A stretch of DNA of 64,000 nucleotides from NCBI RefSeq assembly GCF_010093595.1, contig NW_022985444.1, positions 876,654-940,653 on the forward strand, read 5' to 3'. Under the pieces are notes generated by a model that worked only from the letters and a program-made list of their open reading frames with translations, made no database searches and was not told the DNA's origin. The stretch comes from Mytilinidion resinicola (lineage: Eukaryota > Ascomycota > Dothideomycetes > Mytilinidiales > Mytilinidiaceae). The translations under genes were made by a program, and so were the position numbers. This document shows, in pieces, positions 42,671 through 55,456 of this stretch (position 1 is its first letter; each line of letters begins with the position of its first letter).

Positions 42671-44100
42671 ATGTCTCAAACCACCGAGACCATAGCAATT
42701 GAACTACGAGGCCAAGGACAGCCCGAGAGGTCCAACACCTCCATCCGGCCCCTCCGCTCCAATTCACCACCTCCAACCGACGCCGTTGAGTCTCTCCTCG
42801 CCGATGCCACAGTCCCGGATGGCGGCTACGGCTGGGTAATCGTCTTTGCGTCTGCAATCATCTGTTTCTGGTTCGTCGGGACGTCTTACAGCTGGGGCGT
42901 TATCCAAAAGGCGCTTGTCGATGGCGGCCTTTCTAGTGCCTCCACATTGAGTTTCGTGGGCGGACTGACGCCGATGTGCATTGCCGTTCTAGCGATCTTC
43001 AATGCCAGAATCATTCGAGCCGTTGGTGCGAGATGGACTGCCCTTCTAGGCGTCCTGTTGCTGGGGTTGGGTGAGGTGATGGCGGGCTTTGCTGTGAAGA
43101 ATGTTGCAGCCCTTTTCGGGACTATTGGAGTTATATCAGGGGTTGGGACCAGGTGAGTTAATCTTTCAATACCCTCCGCTCAGTTTCAATATCTTCCCGG
43201 ATTCATACAAAGACTGCTCGTTCTGACAAGCTTCCCAGCCTCTGCTTCATCGTCGTCTCCACCACCCCAACCCAATACTTTGCCCGCCGCCGCGGCCTCG
43301 CCAACGGCATCGTCTACGCCGGCGGCGGCATCGGCGGCGCCGCCACCTCTCTCGCCATGGAGAAGCTCATCCAAGGCACCTCCCTCGCCTGGACGTTCCG
43401 CATCATCGGCCTCCTGACCCTCGCCACGGGCTTACCCGCCGCCTACCTCCTCAAAGAGCGCGCACCTACCCGCCGTAAGACGTTCATCGAATGGAAGCTC
43501 TTCCGCGACCTGAAGTTCTGCCTCCTCTTCGCCGCGGGCGCGATCGCCACGTTCCCGCTCTTTGTCCCACCGTTCTTCTTGCCGCTGTATGCGCATTCAA
43601 TAGGGCTGTCGGCGTCGGCCGGCGCGGCCTTGGTGGCGGGGTTCAACCTCTCCTCTGCGTTTGGCAGGATTGGTTTGGGGTTGTTGTGCGATCTCATCGG
43701 CCCCTTGCATGCCCTTCTCCTCAGCCTCCTCCTCAGCGGGTTTAGTATGCTGGCAATTTGGCCGCTGAGCAGGGAGCTCGGGCCGTTGATTCTTTTTGTG
43801 GTTATCAATGGCGCGGCGAACGGGGGGTTCTTCGCTACAATGCCGACGGTGGTGGGGAGTTTGTTCGGGAGCACGCGGGTGGCGGTTGCAATGGGGATGG
43901 TCGTGACGGGGTGGGCTGGAGGCTATTTGCTCGGCGGGCCGATCGCTGGATACATTCTGAGCGCATTCGGAGGCGCAGAGGCAGGCTTTAAGGCGTATAG
44001 ACCAGCGATGTATTACGCAGGAAGCATGTCTTTAGCCGCAGCAGGGCTAGTCGGGGTGTTGCGATGGAAGACGGATAGAAAGTGGAAAAAGAAGGTATGA
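42671..44100 (+). CDS. MFS transporter, monocarboxylate-transporter-like
   Basis: Exons 42671..43152 and 43239..44100 (86-nt intron, GTGAGT..CCCAG) encode 447 residues. A ~50-residue polar N-terminus ends in 'VPDGGYGWVIVFASAIICFW', the DGGYGW signature of the MCT (SLC16-like) group. About twelve membrane helices follow, with 'QYFARRRGLANGIVYAGGGI' in the middle loop and 'GFNLSSAFGRIGLGLLCDLI' in the second half. Fungal members are plasma-membrane proteins; characterised ones carry carboxylates, riboflavin or unknown substrates, so the substrate cannot be assigned. GC content is high in the second exon. Confidence 0.88.
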
Positions 44101-45474
44101 AAATGACGAAGTGGCGGAGAAATCACGGGACTGCAGCTCTGCGTTTCTTGTGATATTAAATCTTAGGGTCCAATCCTCGATTACACCTTACATACCTATT
44201 GTTTTTGACCTCTACTCATACTAATCGAACAGAGACAGATTCGGCCACTCAGCGACCCCGTAAAAAATTGCGACTCTATTGTATAGTAGCGCAGTGGTAG
44301 CTGGGTGGCCTAACTGTTTTGCTGTTTTTGATGTTTAGGAGTTCGAACCGCGGTTGGGAAATCCTTGCTTTTTCCTTTTTTTCAACTCGTTGTTCGCACA
44401 TACCTACAGCGCCTTGTCATGGATATCCGTACACTCTCCTGCCGTTGTTTTTAGGACTCCAACGTACTAATAGAAACCGAGAGCAGCATATACGCTTCCA
44501 GTCTGCATACACCCTAGTGATGATGCTGTTAGGGGAAGCCTCGTGCGTTAACTAGTTGACCAAAATGCCCAACTTCTCTCTTATTTGAAATGCGAAAAGC
44601 ACTATGAGGCTCCTCACGCAGCGATAAACGAGTTTACAGATGTCTCTAATGAGGCATTGTACCCCAATCGGTCCTCCTCAAGCCCTAACAAGAACCGGCC
44701 AAATATCGGAACCCGCAGAAGGCCACATACGCAAAGCCCACAAAGCAAAATCGCACACAAAACCCGTGAAGCAACAAACGAATTATCAAATCGCAAAGGC
44801 GTATAACATCTCGCACGCACAAACATCACAGCGCAGAAAACCCTCGGCATGGGTAGAGAACTCATTACATTTCAATGCGAGGAAAACCCTTCTCGGGTCA
44901 AAAACCTCCAAAATATCCAGCCAAATCCACAAGAATCTCATTCCACCTGACGAAATCTCAGTTTTCCACCTAAGTATCTGTGTGAACACGCTGCCCCGAA
45001 GGAGTGACAAAAGGGTGGGAATACATGGCCGGGGAAGGCGTCGAGATAGCATAGTCTACAAGGGCCGGGTTTGTGCCCTGCATATACAAAAGATATGATG
45101 ATACATGGAGTGAGACCTTGATTTTTGGAAGTGGAAGGGAGAGTTGGTGCCCGAAGGCGAAGAAGAGAAGAGGGACGTGGGGACGGCGAGGTTAAGTAGT
45201 TTTTCGCAGCTTGCCAAGTCGGCCAAGGCTTAGGAGAACCAGATCTCACGCACGAATACAAATTCAGGAGGGTGGGAGCGGGATCGGAGTAAATTTTTTT
45301 CGTATACCCATGGTACGTTCAGGGAAGACGTAATCCAGCTATGCCCAACCAACATATCAATCGTGATCACGCGCCTATCGTATCCAGTGCCCAAAGCCGC
45401 CTTCTGAACGCCGTCAGATGCCCAAATCTATGCAGCGAATAAATAATACATCGTGGGAATGTGAAAGGTATCCC
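44101..45474. other. 1.4-kb stretch without a protein gene
   Basis: This lies between the MFS transporter and the 3' end of the SLY41-like gene. It holds the tRNA-like Pol III element at 44280..44382. The rest shows no coding evidence. Confidence 0.5.
44280..44382 (+). ncRNA. tRNA-like Pol III element (possible SINE head)
   Basis: TAGCGCAGTGG at 44287..44297 matches the tRNA A box. AGTTCGAACC at 44340..44349 matches the B box at a normal distance, and runs of T at 44368..44382 could end transcription. A cloverleaf fails: the T stem and acceptor stem are mostly mismatched. This looks like a tRNA-derived element or relic, not a working tRNA. Confidence 0.35.
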
Positions 45475-47178
45475 CTATGTCACAGCAACACCCTTGCCAG
45501 GGGCTGGACCGAGGCCGTTGGCCCGCCAGGTATCCTCCTGCTTCGTGCCCGGCGGCAACCACCTTCCACTCATGCCACGCGGTCGCCCGCCCGCGTCATC
45601 GTTGCGTTTCTCGTCCCGTGATGAAAAATCAGGGGTACCGTTTGGTCCAGGGCCAGCGCTCATTACCACGGGAGAAGCGCTATAAGCGGGGGTAAGTTTG
45701 TCCGTCGTAATGGGCAGCAAGGTACCGATTTGTCGCGATTGGAGTAACCGCGCCTTTCGATCGGCTTTATCTCCATCCGACATCCTGTCGTATAGGTAGA
45801 GCCCGAGAAATGTAAGGGCAAAGCCAAATCCTTGAGTCGGAGACATATTTTTGCCGAACCAGAGGATCGCGAAAACGATGACGAAAACCCGCTTGATGAG
45901 ACTGGCTACAGAGTATGTAACAGGTGAGACCATGGAGAGGAGGATAAAGGCGACAATGTTCTGGCCGAAGTGGAACAAGCCGTTGAAAATGAATTCCATG
46001 GTAAGCTGCCCGTGATCTAGCCGGCCCTCGCGATTGGAAAGATCGATAGACGCGTCTTGCAGGAAGTCGGAGAGGAGCCCGAATCCCTCAGACCAGACCC
46101 AAATAGGGAGCGTGAAAATGAATGCGAGGCCGCTGGAATAGCAGAGCAAGTTAAGCTTATCCGGCTTAGAAAATCTTGTGGGAGCTATGCCTTCTGCTTC
46201 GGCCGCCGCTGCCTCGTTGAATATTTTCTTTGAGACAATATTCTGTGTGACGAATAGTATGGTGCTGCCAAACGCGTAGACGAGCCCTAGGAAATTTGCG
46301 TTGAAATCGGCCGAGCATGCCAGAACGACGCCCAAGGTGAGAGGGATCAGAGAGAGATACGTAGGGGTCGAATACTCGATGTTGAGAAAGATTCGATATG
46401 CAAGCACCGTGAGAAGAGGGGAGAGCCCCTTGATGGTATGGACGAGCGAGACGGGAATGCGGGACATCGCGTCGGAGCTCAAAATGTGGCCACCGATTTG
46501 GAAGAGAGTTAGAGGAAGGGTGGTCATGATGAGCTCCTTCGTCGGGGGTCTTATCCCAAATTTCAAAACAGGTATATAAACTTTCAATCGAGGCCACCTT
46601 TTCGCCAGTGCCGCCAGGAATATACACCAGGACGACACAAATGCGAATTGTATGATCGTGAGAGTGACGGGTTTCGGAAGCGCTGTGAGGATGGCTTTTG
46701 ACGAAGTATTGGAGAGGATAGAGGTCATGTACCATATTCCGCACAGCATCTACTTCAGTCAGTAGTTGACCCAGGATCTCATCCCAAGAAGTTCGAGACA
46801 TCTTACAATGAGCCTAGGGGAGACAGGCGCCTTCAATGCATCTGCAATCTCATGCGCGTTCTGGCTCACGCTCCCCCGTCTTGTTCGTATTGTCCTAAAG
46901 GCCTCACCCAAGCTCTTCTGCCTGCCATGGCCATGCCTCGACGCCGCCGCCGCAGAGTTGGCATTAGACCAGTATGGATTTGACCCCTTCCGCGCCTGCC
47001 AACGGTCTGCAGTCACGTTCCCGTTCGGCCTGGAGGCATAGCTGGGATTGGGGCTCGGGGATCTCGAGGAGCTCTGGCCGAACGGCTCCTCGTCGTGGGT
47101 CGGGAGGTGGTCGGGCTGGAACGCGGGAAACTTGAACGTCTGGTGGGAGGTCGGCGACAGAGGCGTTGCGGACGCCAT
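45475..47178 (-). CDS. SLY41-like triose-phosphate/sugar-phosphate transporter (TPT/DMT family)
   Basis: Exons 47178..46807 and 46749..45475 (57-nt intron, GTAAGA..GAAGTAG) encode 548 residues. A ~115-residue cytosolic N-terminus rich in Ser and Pro leads to 'SPRLIMLCGIWYMTSILSNT' and ten membrane helices. 'VSLVHTIKGLSPLLTVLAYR' and 'PVTYSVASLIKRVFVIVFAI' are the paired family motifs that contact the phosphate group. Yeast SLY41, the nearest characterised relative, is an ER/Golgi protein described as a phosphoenolpyruvate carrier and suppressor of a Ypt1 defect. The hydrophilic C-tail of ~90 residues may be regulatory. The substrate is inferred by family only. Confidence 0.85.
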
Positions 47179-47828
47179 TCGGGACTAGTGAAATAATTCA
47201 AACGCGCGTTTTGTTCACGCCATGAGAGTGGGGGGCGCGAGTGTCGATGTAGCCAGGTGGATGAGCGGGAGGGCGAGAGGGAGGGCGAGAGGGAGAGCGA
47301 GACGGGTGTAACGCGCCGTCGAGACAGCTCTCATGAGACGTTTGGACGGCTTGGTGCAGGCGGGAGAGGTTTTGTGGTGTTGAAGACGGAGCAGGGTCGA
47401 CAGATGCGGCTTAACAGCTCTCCTAATTTAAGATGCAACGGCGTTCCGCTGACGTGACGCCGTATCGAATCTTATTCCAACCACCAGTGCCCCCCACGTG
47501 CCTCAAGACACCCGTTGACCGAGATGAGCAACGGCAGACGCGTTGAAATTGTCTGAAATGCGGCCGAAAGGTTGTCGTGCTGGGAACAGAGCATTGCAAT
47601 TATTGCCGGATCAGACTAGATCGGACCGGATTTGACAACGCCCTTGGATGGCATGCCAGCAAAAGGGCGGTGCATAGCTTTACGAAGGGCCGAGCATTTG
47701 TAGGATAAAGGCGCCTTCCCCCACTGAGGGAGGAGGCGAGCGGTTCGTTGGAGACACTAGAACTCCCAACCTTGCCGTTATATTGCCTGGCTCTCACCTA
47801 TCGCTATACCCTTCTTCATTTTTAACAC
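47179..47828. other. Divergent spacer SLY41-like / large hydrolase
   Basis: 650 bp; it includes the 12-bp purine repeat. No gene is seen. Confidence 0.5.
47267..47302 (+). repeat. Three tandem 12-bp purine-rich units
   Basis: GGGAGGGCGAGA occurs twice and GGGAGAGCGAGA once, head to tail. It is about 90 bp upstream of the SLY41-like start, on the other strand, and may be a GA/CT promoter element. Confidence 0.75.
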
Positions 47829-50800
47829 ATGGTGCCATTGGCTCAGGAGGGGAATCCTCCTTTCTCAGTCAGCTTCAGCTCAGCATGGCAGATGCTGGGG
47901 CCATTCCAGATTGGAACAAGAGGTACGCGCCTTGAGAAACAGTTGATTCTTTGCTAACAGATGCACAGAAGCAACGTGGGGAGCGGATCCTCTAGAATTC
48001 TTCGGCGGGTTCCGAAATCTACAATACGACCAAGAAGCTCGATTCCGAAGCTCCCTCGCCATAAGTGGGACCGTGGGATGGTCTTTGCTTGAGGGAGAGA
48101 CTGTGAATTCCAACGCTTTCGGCTCATCTGTCTCCCTGGCAGTCAATTTTGGGACCGCCGGAGTACCGCTTCAAAGCATATATGGATGGGCTGCCCTGCA
48201 GTATCAAGCATGGGCTCGGGGCCAATTTTCTACCGATACCGAACAGGATTGGCCCCTGATTGTGTACTCCGACTCCATCCTCGAGTTCTGGATTGATGGT
48301 GTGCATTACTTCGGCGGAGACTTCTACTCTTTTCGCAAGGCACCTCCTGTGATTCGTCTCGGCCCTGGCGAGCACACTATCGATGTCCGCCTCGTGTATG
48401 ATGTGAGAGTTGGAGAGGCGAACTTCAACATCGCGATTGAGCTGGCGAGTGGGTCGTTGGAGGTCGTTTCCAAAGGTATTGTAATGGCGGATGTATTAGA
48501 CGGGTCACTCGCAAGTTCGTTGGCATCAGTCACTGTCCGAAACAACAAAGCTCAGGATCTTGAGATCTTGAGTGTAGAGCCAGCTCTGAATGTAAGTAGG
48601 TTGTTGTGCACTAGACTTAGATTATCTGCTGTATTCCCCTCTAGTTTCAAACCAGACCTAGCTAAAAGACCAGGACTCTGCTACAACCGTGATGCGGAAA
48701 TCTAGCGTCGTCATATCCGCCGGACAAACCAGACCAATACTCTTCGATGTCACACTAGGTGACCCGAGTACTCCATCCATTGGAATTCGCATACAGTACC
48801 GCCAAGTCAAACCTGCCAGCTTTCCGTCTTTTCTAGAAGTCTCTCAGACACTCACTCATCGTTCAATCTATGAGCCACACAAGATTACCTACCTCCATCC
48901 AGGTTCTATTCTGTCCTATGCTATGTTAAGGCCACCCTCCAAAAAGGCGATTCAAGGTTCCAACAAGATATCAACCTTTCCCATACTTTTGGGACTGCAT
49001 GGAGCTGGAGTCGAGGCAGATAATGATATGGTGGCGCATGCTCTTGACCCTGTTCCAGATCTCAAAACTTGGGTTCTCTTCCCTACTGGTGTGACGCCGT
49101 GGAGTGGGGATGATTGGCGTAAGCAATGAAAAAGTGCAGTTGAGAAGCAAAACTGATGACAAAATCATAGATAACTGGGGTTTTGCGGATGTAGAGGCTG
49201 CTGTCAACTACATCCCCAAATGGGTTGAAGCTGTGGAATGGCAAGGCCCTGGTGCTGATATTGATCGTTGGCTTGTCATGGGGCACTCGAATGGTGGTAA
49301 GTCTTTCCGAGCTTGGCGTAAAGGCGTATGTATGTGTCCATACTAATTCGTATAAGGCCAAGGGGCCTGGTATACATTGACTCATCGACCAAGCAAAGTC
49401 ATCGCCGCTGCCGCTCTCTCCGGATATTCATCTATACAAAGTAACGAGACCAGCCTTTCGCCAAAGTGTGTAATGTTGCTGACATTATCTAGACTACGCC
49501 CCATATGTTCTTTGGCAGCCCATGGACCCGCAACGCTCTGCCATTCGCGACGGCACCTTGAATAGCTACCGCCACGAACTGCTCATGGAAAACTGCAAAG
49601 GCATCCCAATCTTGCAGCAGCACGGTGCACTGGATGACAACGTACCAACGTATCATTCTAGGCTTCTCAGCCAGCTTCTACTCCAAGCTAACGGAACTTC
49701 TCGATACTACGAGCTGCCAGACAAGGGTCATTGGTTTGATGGCATTATGACCACTCCACCCCTAATCGATTTCTATAACGAGCAAACAGGTAAGACGCTT
49801 GGGGATCAAGAATTGCAATCATTCAGCCTGGTCGTGGGAAGTCCCGCGGACACAGGCTCGAAAGGAGGCTTTCGGGTGACCCAACTTGAGACGCCTGGTC
49901 AGTATGGCAAAGTAGACGTCGTGTTCGATGAAGCAACGGCAACATACCGAGTGACTACCTCGAATGTGTTGAGCCTGGAAGTTGACGACCGGCGGTTTCC
50001 TTCTGGGCTTTTTCTGATCATAGACGGTCAAGACTATCATGAGCTTGGTGGACCGTTACGGCTTCAGGAAGATAAAGTCGATCTTTGGAGAGCTACAGAC
50101 GGGCAATGGAAGGTTAGTCAATGGTCTTTATTACTGTGCTTAGTTATGAGTTCCCGTGCGCTCTTTCACCGCTCCTCGAGGGACTTCGACGTTCTCTTGA
50201 ACACATGAGTATCGTATTACTCAATACCGCAATCAGTATTCCAAGGAGCTCAAGCAATAGCAAGAGAGTGTACAGGGATCTATGACGAGGCGCTGTAGAT
50301 GGATATATTCTAATGAGTCTAGGTCGATAATAAACAGCCCAATCTCCTGCTCCGCAGCGGCCGGCAACTTGGGGCTATGGACGCCATACTACGAACGTCT
50401 GGCCACTTTTCCATCCGATACCAGCGCAGTGAGGCCTCGGGTATAGCACTTCAGATCTCCCGCAACCTCTACCAATACTTCTCTGCCGACGCCGCCATTG
50501 TGGAAACTAGAAAGCAAACGGATCACGCTCCGGGCAATGTCATCACTGTTGGCATTGGCGGCGATGTGCATGCTGGCGCCCATCCCTTCTTCCCCATTGA
50601 ACTGTCATCGTCTGGCCTGTCGATTCGAGAGCCTGGCGGCCGGATGAGGGAGCATGGCGGTGGAGGGGGGCTGTCGGCCATCTTCTTGCGTCCTCTACCC
50701 GACGAGCGGCTCGAGCTAGTGGTGTGGGGAGTGAATAAGGCGAGCCTGGCCGTTGCGGCTCGGCTCGTCCCGATGCTGACCGGCGTCGGGCAGCCGGATT

Positions 50801-50907
50801 TTGTGGTGATGCGGCAGGACTGTCTGTGGAAGGGGGTCGAAGGTGCAGTGGCGATGGGCTTCTTCGACCACGAGTGGAATGTCACGAAGACGGCCGTCTT
50901 GCGCTGA
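47829..50907 (+). CDS. Large alpha/beta-hydrolase, S9-peptidase/esterase-like
   Basis: Seven exons, 47829..47922, 47969..48591, 48674..49118, 49171..49296, 49357..49440, 49493..50112 and 50323..50907, give 858 residues. The ATG at 47829 is preferred over one at 47885 because it yields 'WQMLGPFQIGTREATWGADP', the family opening. The first ~330 residues look beta-rich. The hydrolase core follows: 'LLGLHGAGVEADN', nucleophile elbow 'VMGHSNGGQGAW' (Ser about 426), 'HGALDDNVPTYHSR' with the acid and 'DKGHWFDG' with the His. A further ~350-residue C-terminal part is of unknown fold. No signal peptide or membrane helix is evident, so it is probably intracellular. Substrate is unknown; peptidase or ester hydrolase activity are both plausible. 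Confidence 0.82.
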
Positions 50908-51630
50908 GGGCCCTGTAGGTTGGTGAAGTGGAATAGCTGCCCGTAGACATAATCAATTACACGGTAAGGGTGCAGCGAGCCCGTGGTGACGTCGTTGGCC
51001 GCCCGCACGGCGCGTCTTGTTGTTCCGGATGGAGGATAAATATCGCGTCTCGCCCTCCACCTGCTTCCTTCCGCACCCACAACACACACGCTCCTTCATC
51101 GCCCACACTCCTTGACTCTCTCGATTTTGCCTTCATCTTGGGTCTGCTACTTAGTCCAGTTCTGCTGTAATCTAGTGCGCTGCTTACTGCGCGACGGCGC
51201 CTGTCGCATCTACTTGCCAGTTCCAAGGACGCAGTTCGTCCAGAAGGCGGACCTGCCTCTCGTCAACATCGTCGGCCTTGCCTCCCCCACGCTGCCCTCA
51301 ATCCTTTCCTAGCTCACTCAGCGGGCGGCCGGCAGCAGCTGCTGACGCCGACTGCATTGCGGAGGAACATATCTGCCATCTGGTCTTCTCGTCTTGTCTG
51401 CCCTCTTCTCTTCTCCATCCATCTGCTTTGGCAATCTACCGCCACAGCCTTGTTCTCCATCACATTGCATAGCTTCACCACCGGGTCAGGTAAAGTAAGT
51501 TGGTGTTTGCCTACTGTTGTCTGATTGTATCTTACAACGCAACCCCAAGGGCTTATCTCGTCGGCACCTCCGTCATCAACCCCATCTCTCACATCTTTCG
51601 CCAACTCAACGCCTGTGAGGGAAATTCGCC
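50908..51630. other. Long leader/promoter region of the Pumilio gene
   Basis: 723 bp, pyrimidine-rich from about 51050 on, as in many fungal leaders. Short upstream open frames occur. No separate gene is supported. Confidence 0.5.
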
Positions 51631-54422
51631 ATGAGCAACGCAAATATTTCATCCGAGGGATCTCCCACCCCGCGCAAGACGTCCCGCTTCAGCGTCCACG
51701 AGGACTTGAAGATCGACACCTCTGCGGAGACGCTTGCTACGGTGGTAGGCGCTGATACCTTCCGTGCCATCTACTCCGACAGCCCACCCCGCATGCAATC
51801 TTATTACCAGTTGACATCCAACATGCAGGGTGTCAAGCGTCCTGGTTCTACCATTCCAGAGGGTCTTCTCCCGCTGACGACTTCAAAGCTCGGCAATCAG
51901 GGTAGAGCTCCTCTCCGCAACGCCCCGCTCAAGGTCAGTCACGCACTCCGAGCTTACTTTAGCAACTCACTAACTCTTCTAGAAGCAGAAAGTCGAGACC
52001 GAAGCCGTCCCCGCTGAGCAACAGGAGACTATGTACGACAGTCTGTTGGCTCGCCTGAACGACCACCAGAACACCAAGCCGCCGACCATGGCTTCCTCTG
52101 AGTTGGATAACAGCTTGAACATTCCTGTCCGCGGTGGGGAGTACGACACCTCATCTCGAACCTCGAGCGGCTCCATCCCGATCACTCCGGCCAGCGACAG
52201 GTTCGTTACCACGCCGACCACGGACCCAGACATGGACACTACCCACAACCCTAACTCTTCCGAGTTCATTCGTCTCCGCAAGGAGCTTGAGGCAACACGA
52301 AGCAAACTTGCCCGCGTGGACCAAGAACTCCATGCTACCCGTCTCACCGCGTCTACCTTCAACCAGGCCCTGGGAACGCCATCCGAGGCCGACTTTCCGC
52401 AGCACTACAAGGGAGACATTACGGAGCACACGATCAGCAAGCTACAGAATGCACTGAACGCAGCCACCCGCCCAGTGGCTCGTCAGGAGAGCTGGCCGAT
52501 TCAAGACGATGCCCGCTCTGAGACGAGCGAGGCCATGTCAGCCGGGGCGTTCAACCGTGGCCAGGCTATCTGGGGCAATGGCATGCGGCCAGCCTTGGGC
52601 ATTAATGGTCCTCATGCTGGTCAACAGCAGCAATACCCGGCACCCACTCCAATCGGCAACAACTGGGGCAACGGGAACGGCGTTCGACCCTCCTACAACA
52701 CCAACGTCAATCTTGGCATGACTGCACAGCCGTACAGCGCCATGCCCGCTCATCAGCATCGCCCATCAAGTGGCCCTCGCATGGACAACTATCGCGGCAA
52801 CCAGTTTCTAAACGAGCCCACACATTTCCCCTTGGATCGTAACAATCGAGGGGCTATTGGAGGCATGAACCCTCCCAGCCGTCCAAACTCCGCATTTGAC
52901 GCACGCTATGGTGGTCAATACGCCCAGTATTCTCCGTCCTCGATGGCCACCGCTGGAAGCTTGAGCCCCACCACCCTAGGTCAGATGGGAATGCCTCCCA
53001 TGGGCGTTCCCGGCATGTATCCGCCTGTCAACAACCCGCACGCTTTCGCGTACCAGCAGCCGATCGGAACCATGGGTACTAGGCTGTCTCCTGAAGCAGC
53101 GGAGTTCAGTGTGGATGCAATGGCACCGACTCCATGGAATGCTCAGGTGAACGTGGCCCACAATTTGGCGAGAGTTCTGACTGACCTCAGCCTCGATCAG
53201 CCCGTTTCTAATGCCGGCAGCGGCTGGATGAACCCGCAAGAGCCCATGAATTATCGTCGTCTTCTCGACCGCAACATGAACTGCGACTGGAAGTATATTG
53301 TCGACAAGATCGTCGGAAACAATGACCAGCAGGCCTCAATTTTCCTCCAGCAGAAGCTCAAGGTAGGCACGGCAGAGCAGAAGTTCGAGATCGTGGAAGC
53401 CATCATTGCACAGGCGTATCCCTTGATGGTCAACCGCTTCGGCAACTTCTTAGTTCAGCGCTGCTTCGAGCACGGCACAGCCGAGCAGGTGATTGCCATT
53501 GCCAACGCCATCCGTGGCAACACTCTCACGCTCAGTATGGATGCCTTTGGCTGCCATGTCATCCAGAAGGCCTTTGATGCCGTCCCTGAGGAGTACAAGG
53601 CTATCATGGTCCACGAATTGCTCCGCCGAATCCCCGAAACTGTCATCCACCGCTATGCCTGCCACGTCTGGCAGAAGCTGTTCGAGCTTCGCTGGAGCGA
53701 CTCCCCTCCACAGATCATGAAGTATGTCAACGAGGCTCTTCGTGGTATGTGGCACGAAGTTGCCTTGGGCGAAACTGGTAGTCTCGTGGTCCAGAACATC
53801 TTTGAGAACTGCCTCGAAGAAGACAAGGTTAGTTGCTTCTGACACTCTTACTGAACGCTGCTAATCTGATCAACAGCGCCCCTGCATCAACGAAGTCCTC
53901 GCTAGTATTGATGTTATCTCTCATGGCCAGTTCGGTAACTGGTGCATTCAGCACATCTGCGAACACGGAGCCCCAGCTGACCGAAACCGCGCCATCGATC
54001 ACATTCTGCGCTTCGCCACTGAGTACAGCATGGACCAGTACGCTTCCAAGGTCATTGAGAAGTGCCTCAAGATTGGTGGCAACGAATTCCTCGATCGCTA
54101 TCTCGAGCGAGTCTGCGAAGGTCGTGCTGATCGTCCTCGAATGCCACTCATTGACATCGCTGGAGACCAGTTTGGCAACTACCTGATCCAGTACATCTTG
54201 ACCCATTGCGGCACACAGCACCGTGAGATTGTTTCCAATCACGTTCGCAAGCACATGGTCTCTCTCCGCGGCTCCAAGTATGGCTCTCGTGTTGCCATGC
54301 TCTGCTGCAACCCCGCCTTCACCACTCGTCCCGGTCCTCCTGCTGGCATGCAGCTGAACCGCTACAACTCCGGCACTTCCAACCGTGGTGGATCAGCCTA
54401 TGGCGCCTTCCGTGCCAGCTAG
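51631..54422 (+). CDS. Pumilio-family (PUF) RNA-binding protein
   Basis: Exons 51631..51933, 51983..53827 and 53877..54422 (both introns 49 nt) encode 897 residues. The first ~530 residues are low in order and rich in Asn, Gln, Pro, Gly and Ser. The C-terminal third is a Pumilio homology domain of eight repeats. Their recognition cores can be read in order: SIFLQ, NFLVQ, CHVIQ, CHVWQ, SLVVQ, NWCIQ, SKVIE, NYLIQ. By the published PUF code this predicts binding to UGUAAAUA, the classic Pumilio element. PUF proteins repress or localise mRNAs by binding 3' UTRs in the cytoplasm. The second intron sits inside the RNA-binding domain. The long leader suggests control at translation as well. Confidence 0.92.
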
Positions 54423-55456
54423 GCGCATCGTCTATCCTTTGGTCTACCGTCTGGAAACTTGTCTACCCGCTTGGCGCCCACTCGTTCCCCGATCTCCCGA
54501 AAAGCGGACCATTAATTTCGACCACTTACGATCCGATGTCCACTGGCTTAACTCGATTTTGTTTCTTAGTCGTCTCTTCATCTCGAGAGGCTGTCTTGGT
54601 ATACGAACTCGACGTTCGCCTCGTAGCGCATTTACCATGCTCGAGAATCCTCATCTCATGGTTGGGATATGGTAAAAGCGTGTACTTTCTATGGTCACAA
54701 GTTGGTTGACGGTATCTTTCTGGAAACACTGTTACACTCAGCAGCTTTCAAGTCTATGTTGCATTTCCTTTTACCAACTCAAAACCTTCTCCTTCGCCAT
54801 CTGATAGGCATGGAGCTGAGGTTTCTCTCTCACTCTGTGGCTGTTTGGATTCCGAATCACAATCTGGAGGTTCGACCTAACCGGAATCTTACGGCTTAAC
54901 GGTTTCTGGACTCATTCGTGGATCCATTCATGTGGGGGTTCTCTTTTTGACAACATGTCTTATTGTTCTGCTTGCTGAGTTGGAGCCAACGGTGTCGAGG
55001 GCACACGTAATGCGGTGGTGTGCGGGACAGGTTCATTTGCTTTACTGGAGTTTGCTTAATCATAAAACCCCAAAAAAACATTGATAGAAAAACCAGGAGG
55101 CTAGTCACCCGCTGACGGAATATATGCAATCCTCATGCTGCTGTCTTCTGCAAAGTGACTGTTTAGACTCGAGAATATGATGAGAGAACTTTGAGGTTCT
55201 TGCTGAATTCTAATTTCGTGCCGAATGGAGAGGCTACGTCCCTAGGATAGTGAACAATGACCGGCTGATAGTGGTTCCATGATGCTGTGCCGTGTCCCAA
55301 GGAATGACCTGATGGCTTCCCTAAGCGAGACGGCGTGGGCGAATGAAGACACACCCCCGACTTGGGACCGAACGCCTTCACCGCAGACCGCATGACATCA
55401 ACGCCCTCCCCCCAACAATTTATTCACTAAGGCCAGCGAGCTTCCCGTGTATCGTC
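54423..55456. other. 3' region of the Pumilio gene and SEY1 upstream region
   Basis: About 1 kb. The first half is probably the long 3' UTR of the Pumilio gene. No gene is supported. Confidence 0.5.

Noticed and set aside
44280..44360. A functional tRNA gene
   Set aside because: A and B boxes are present but the T stem and acceptor stem do not pair.
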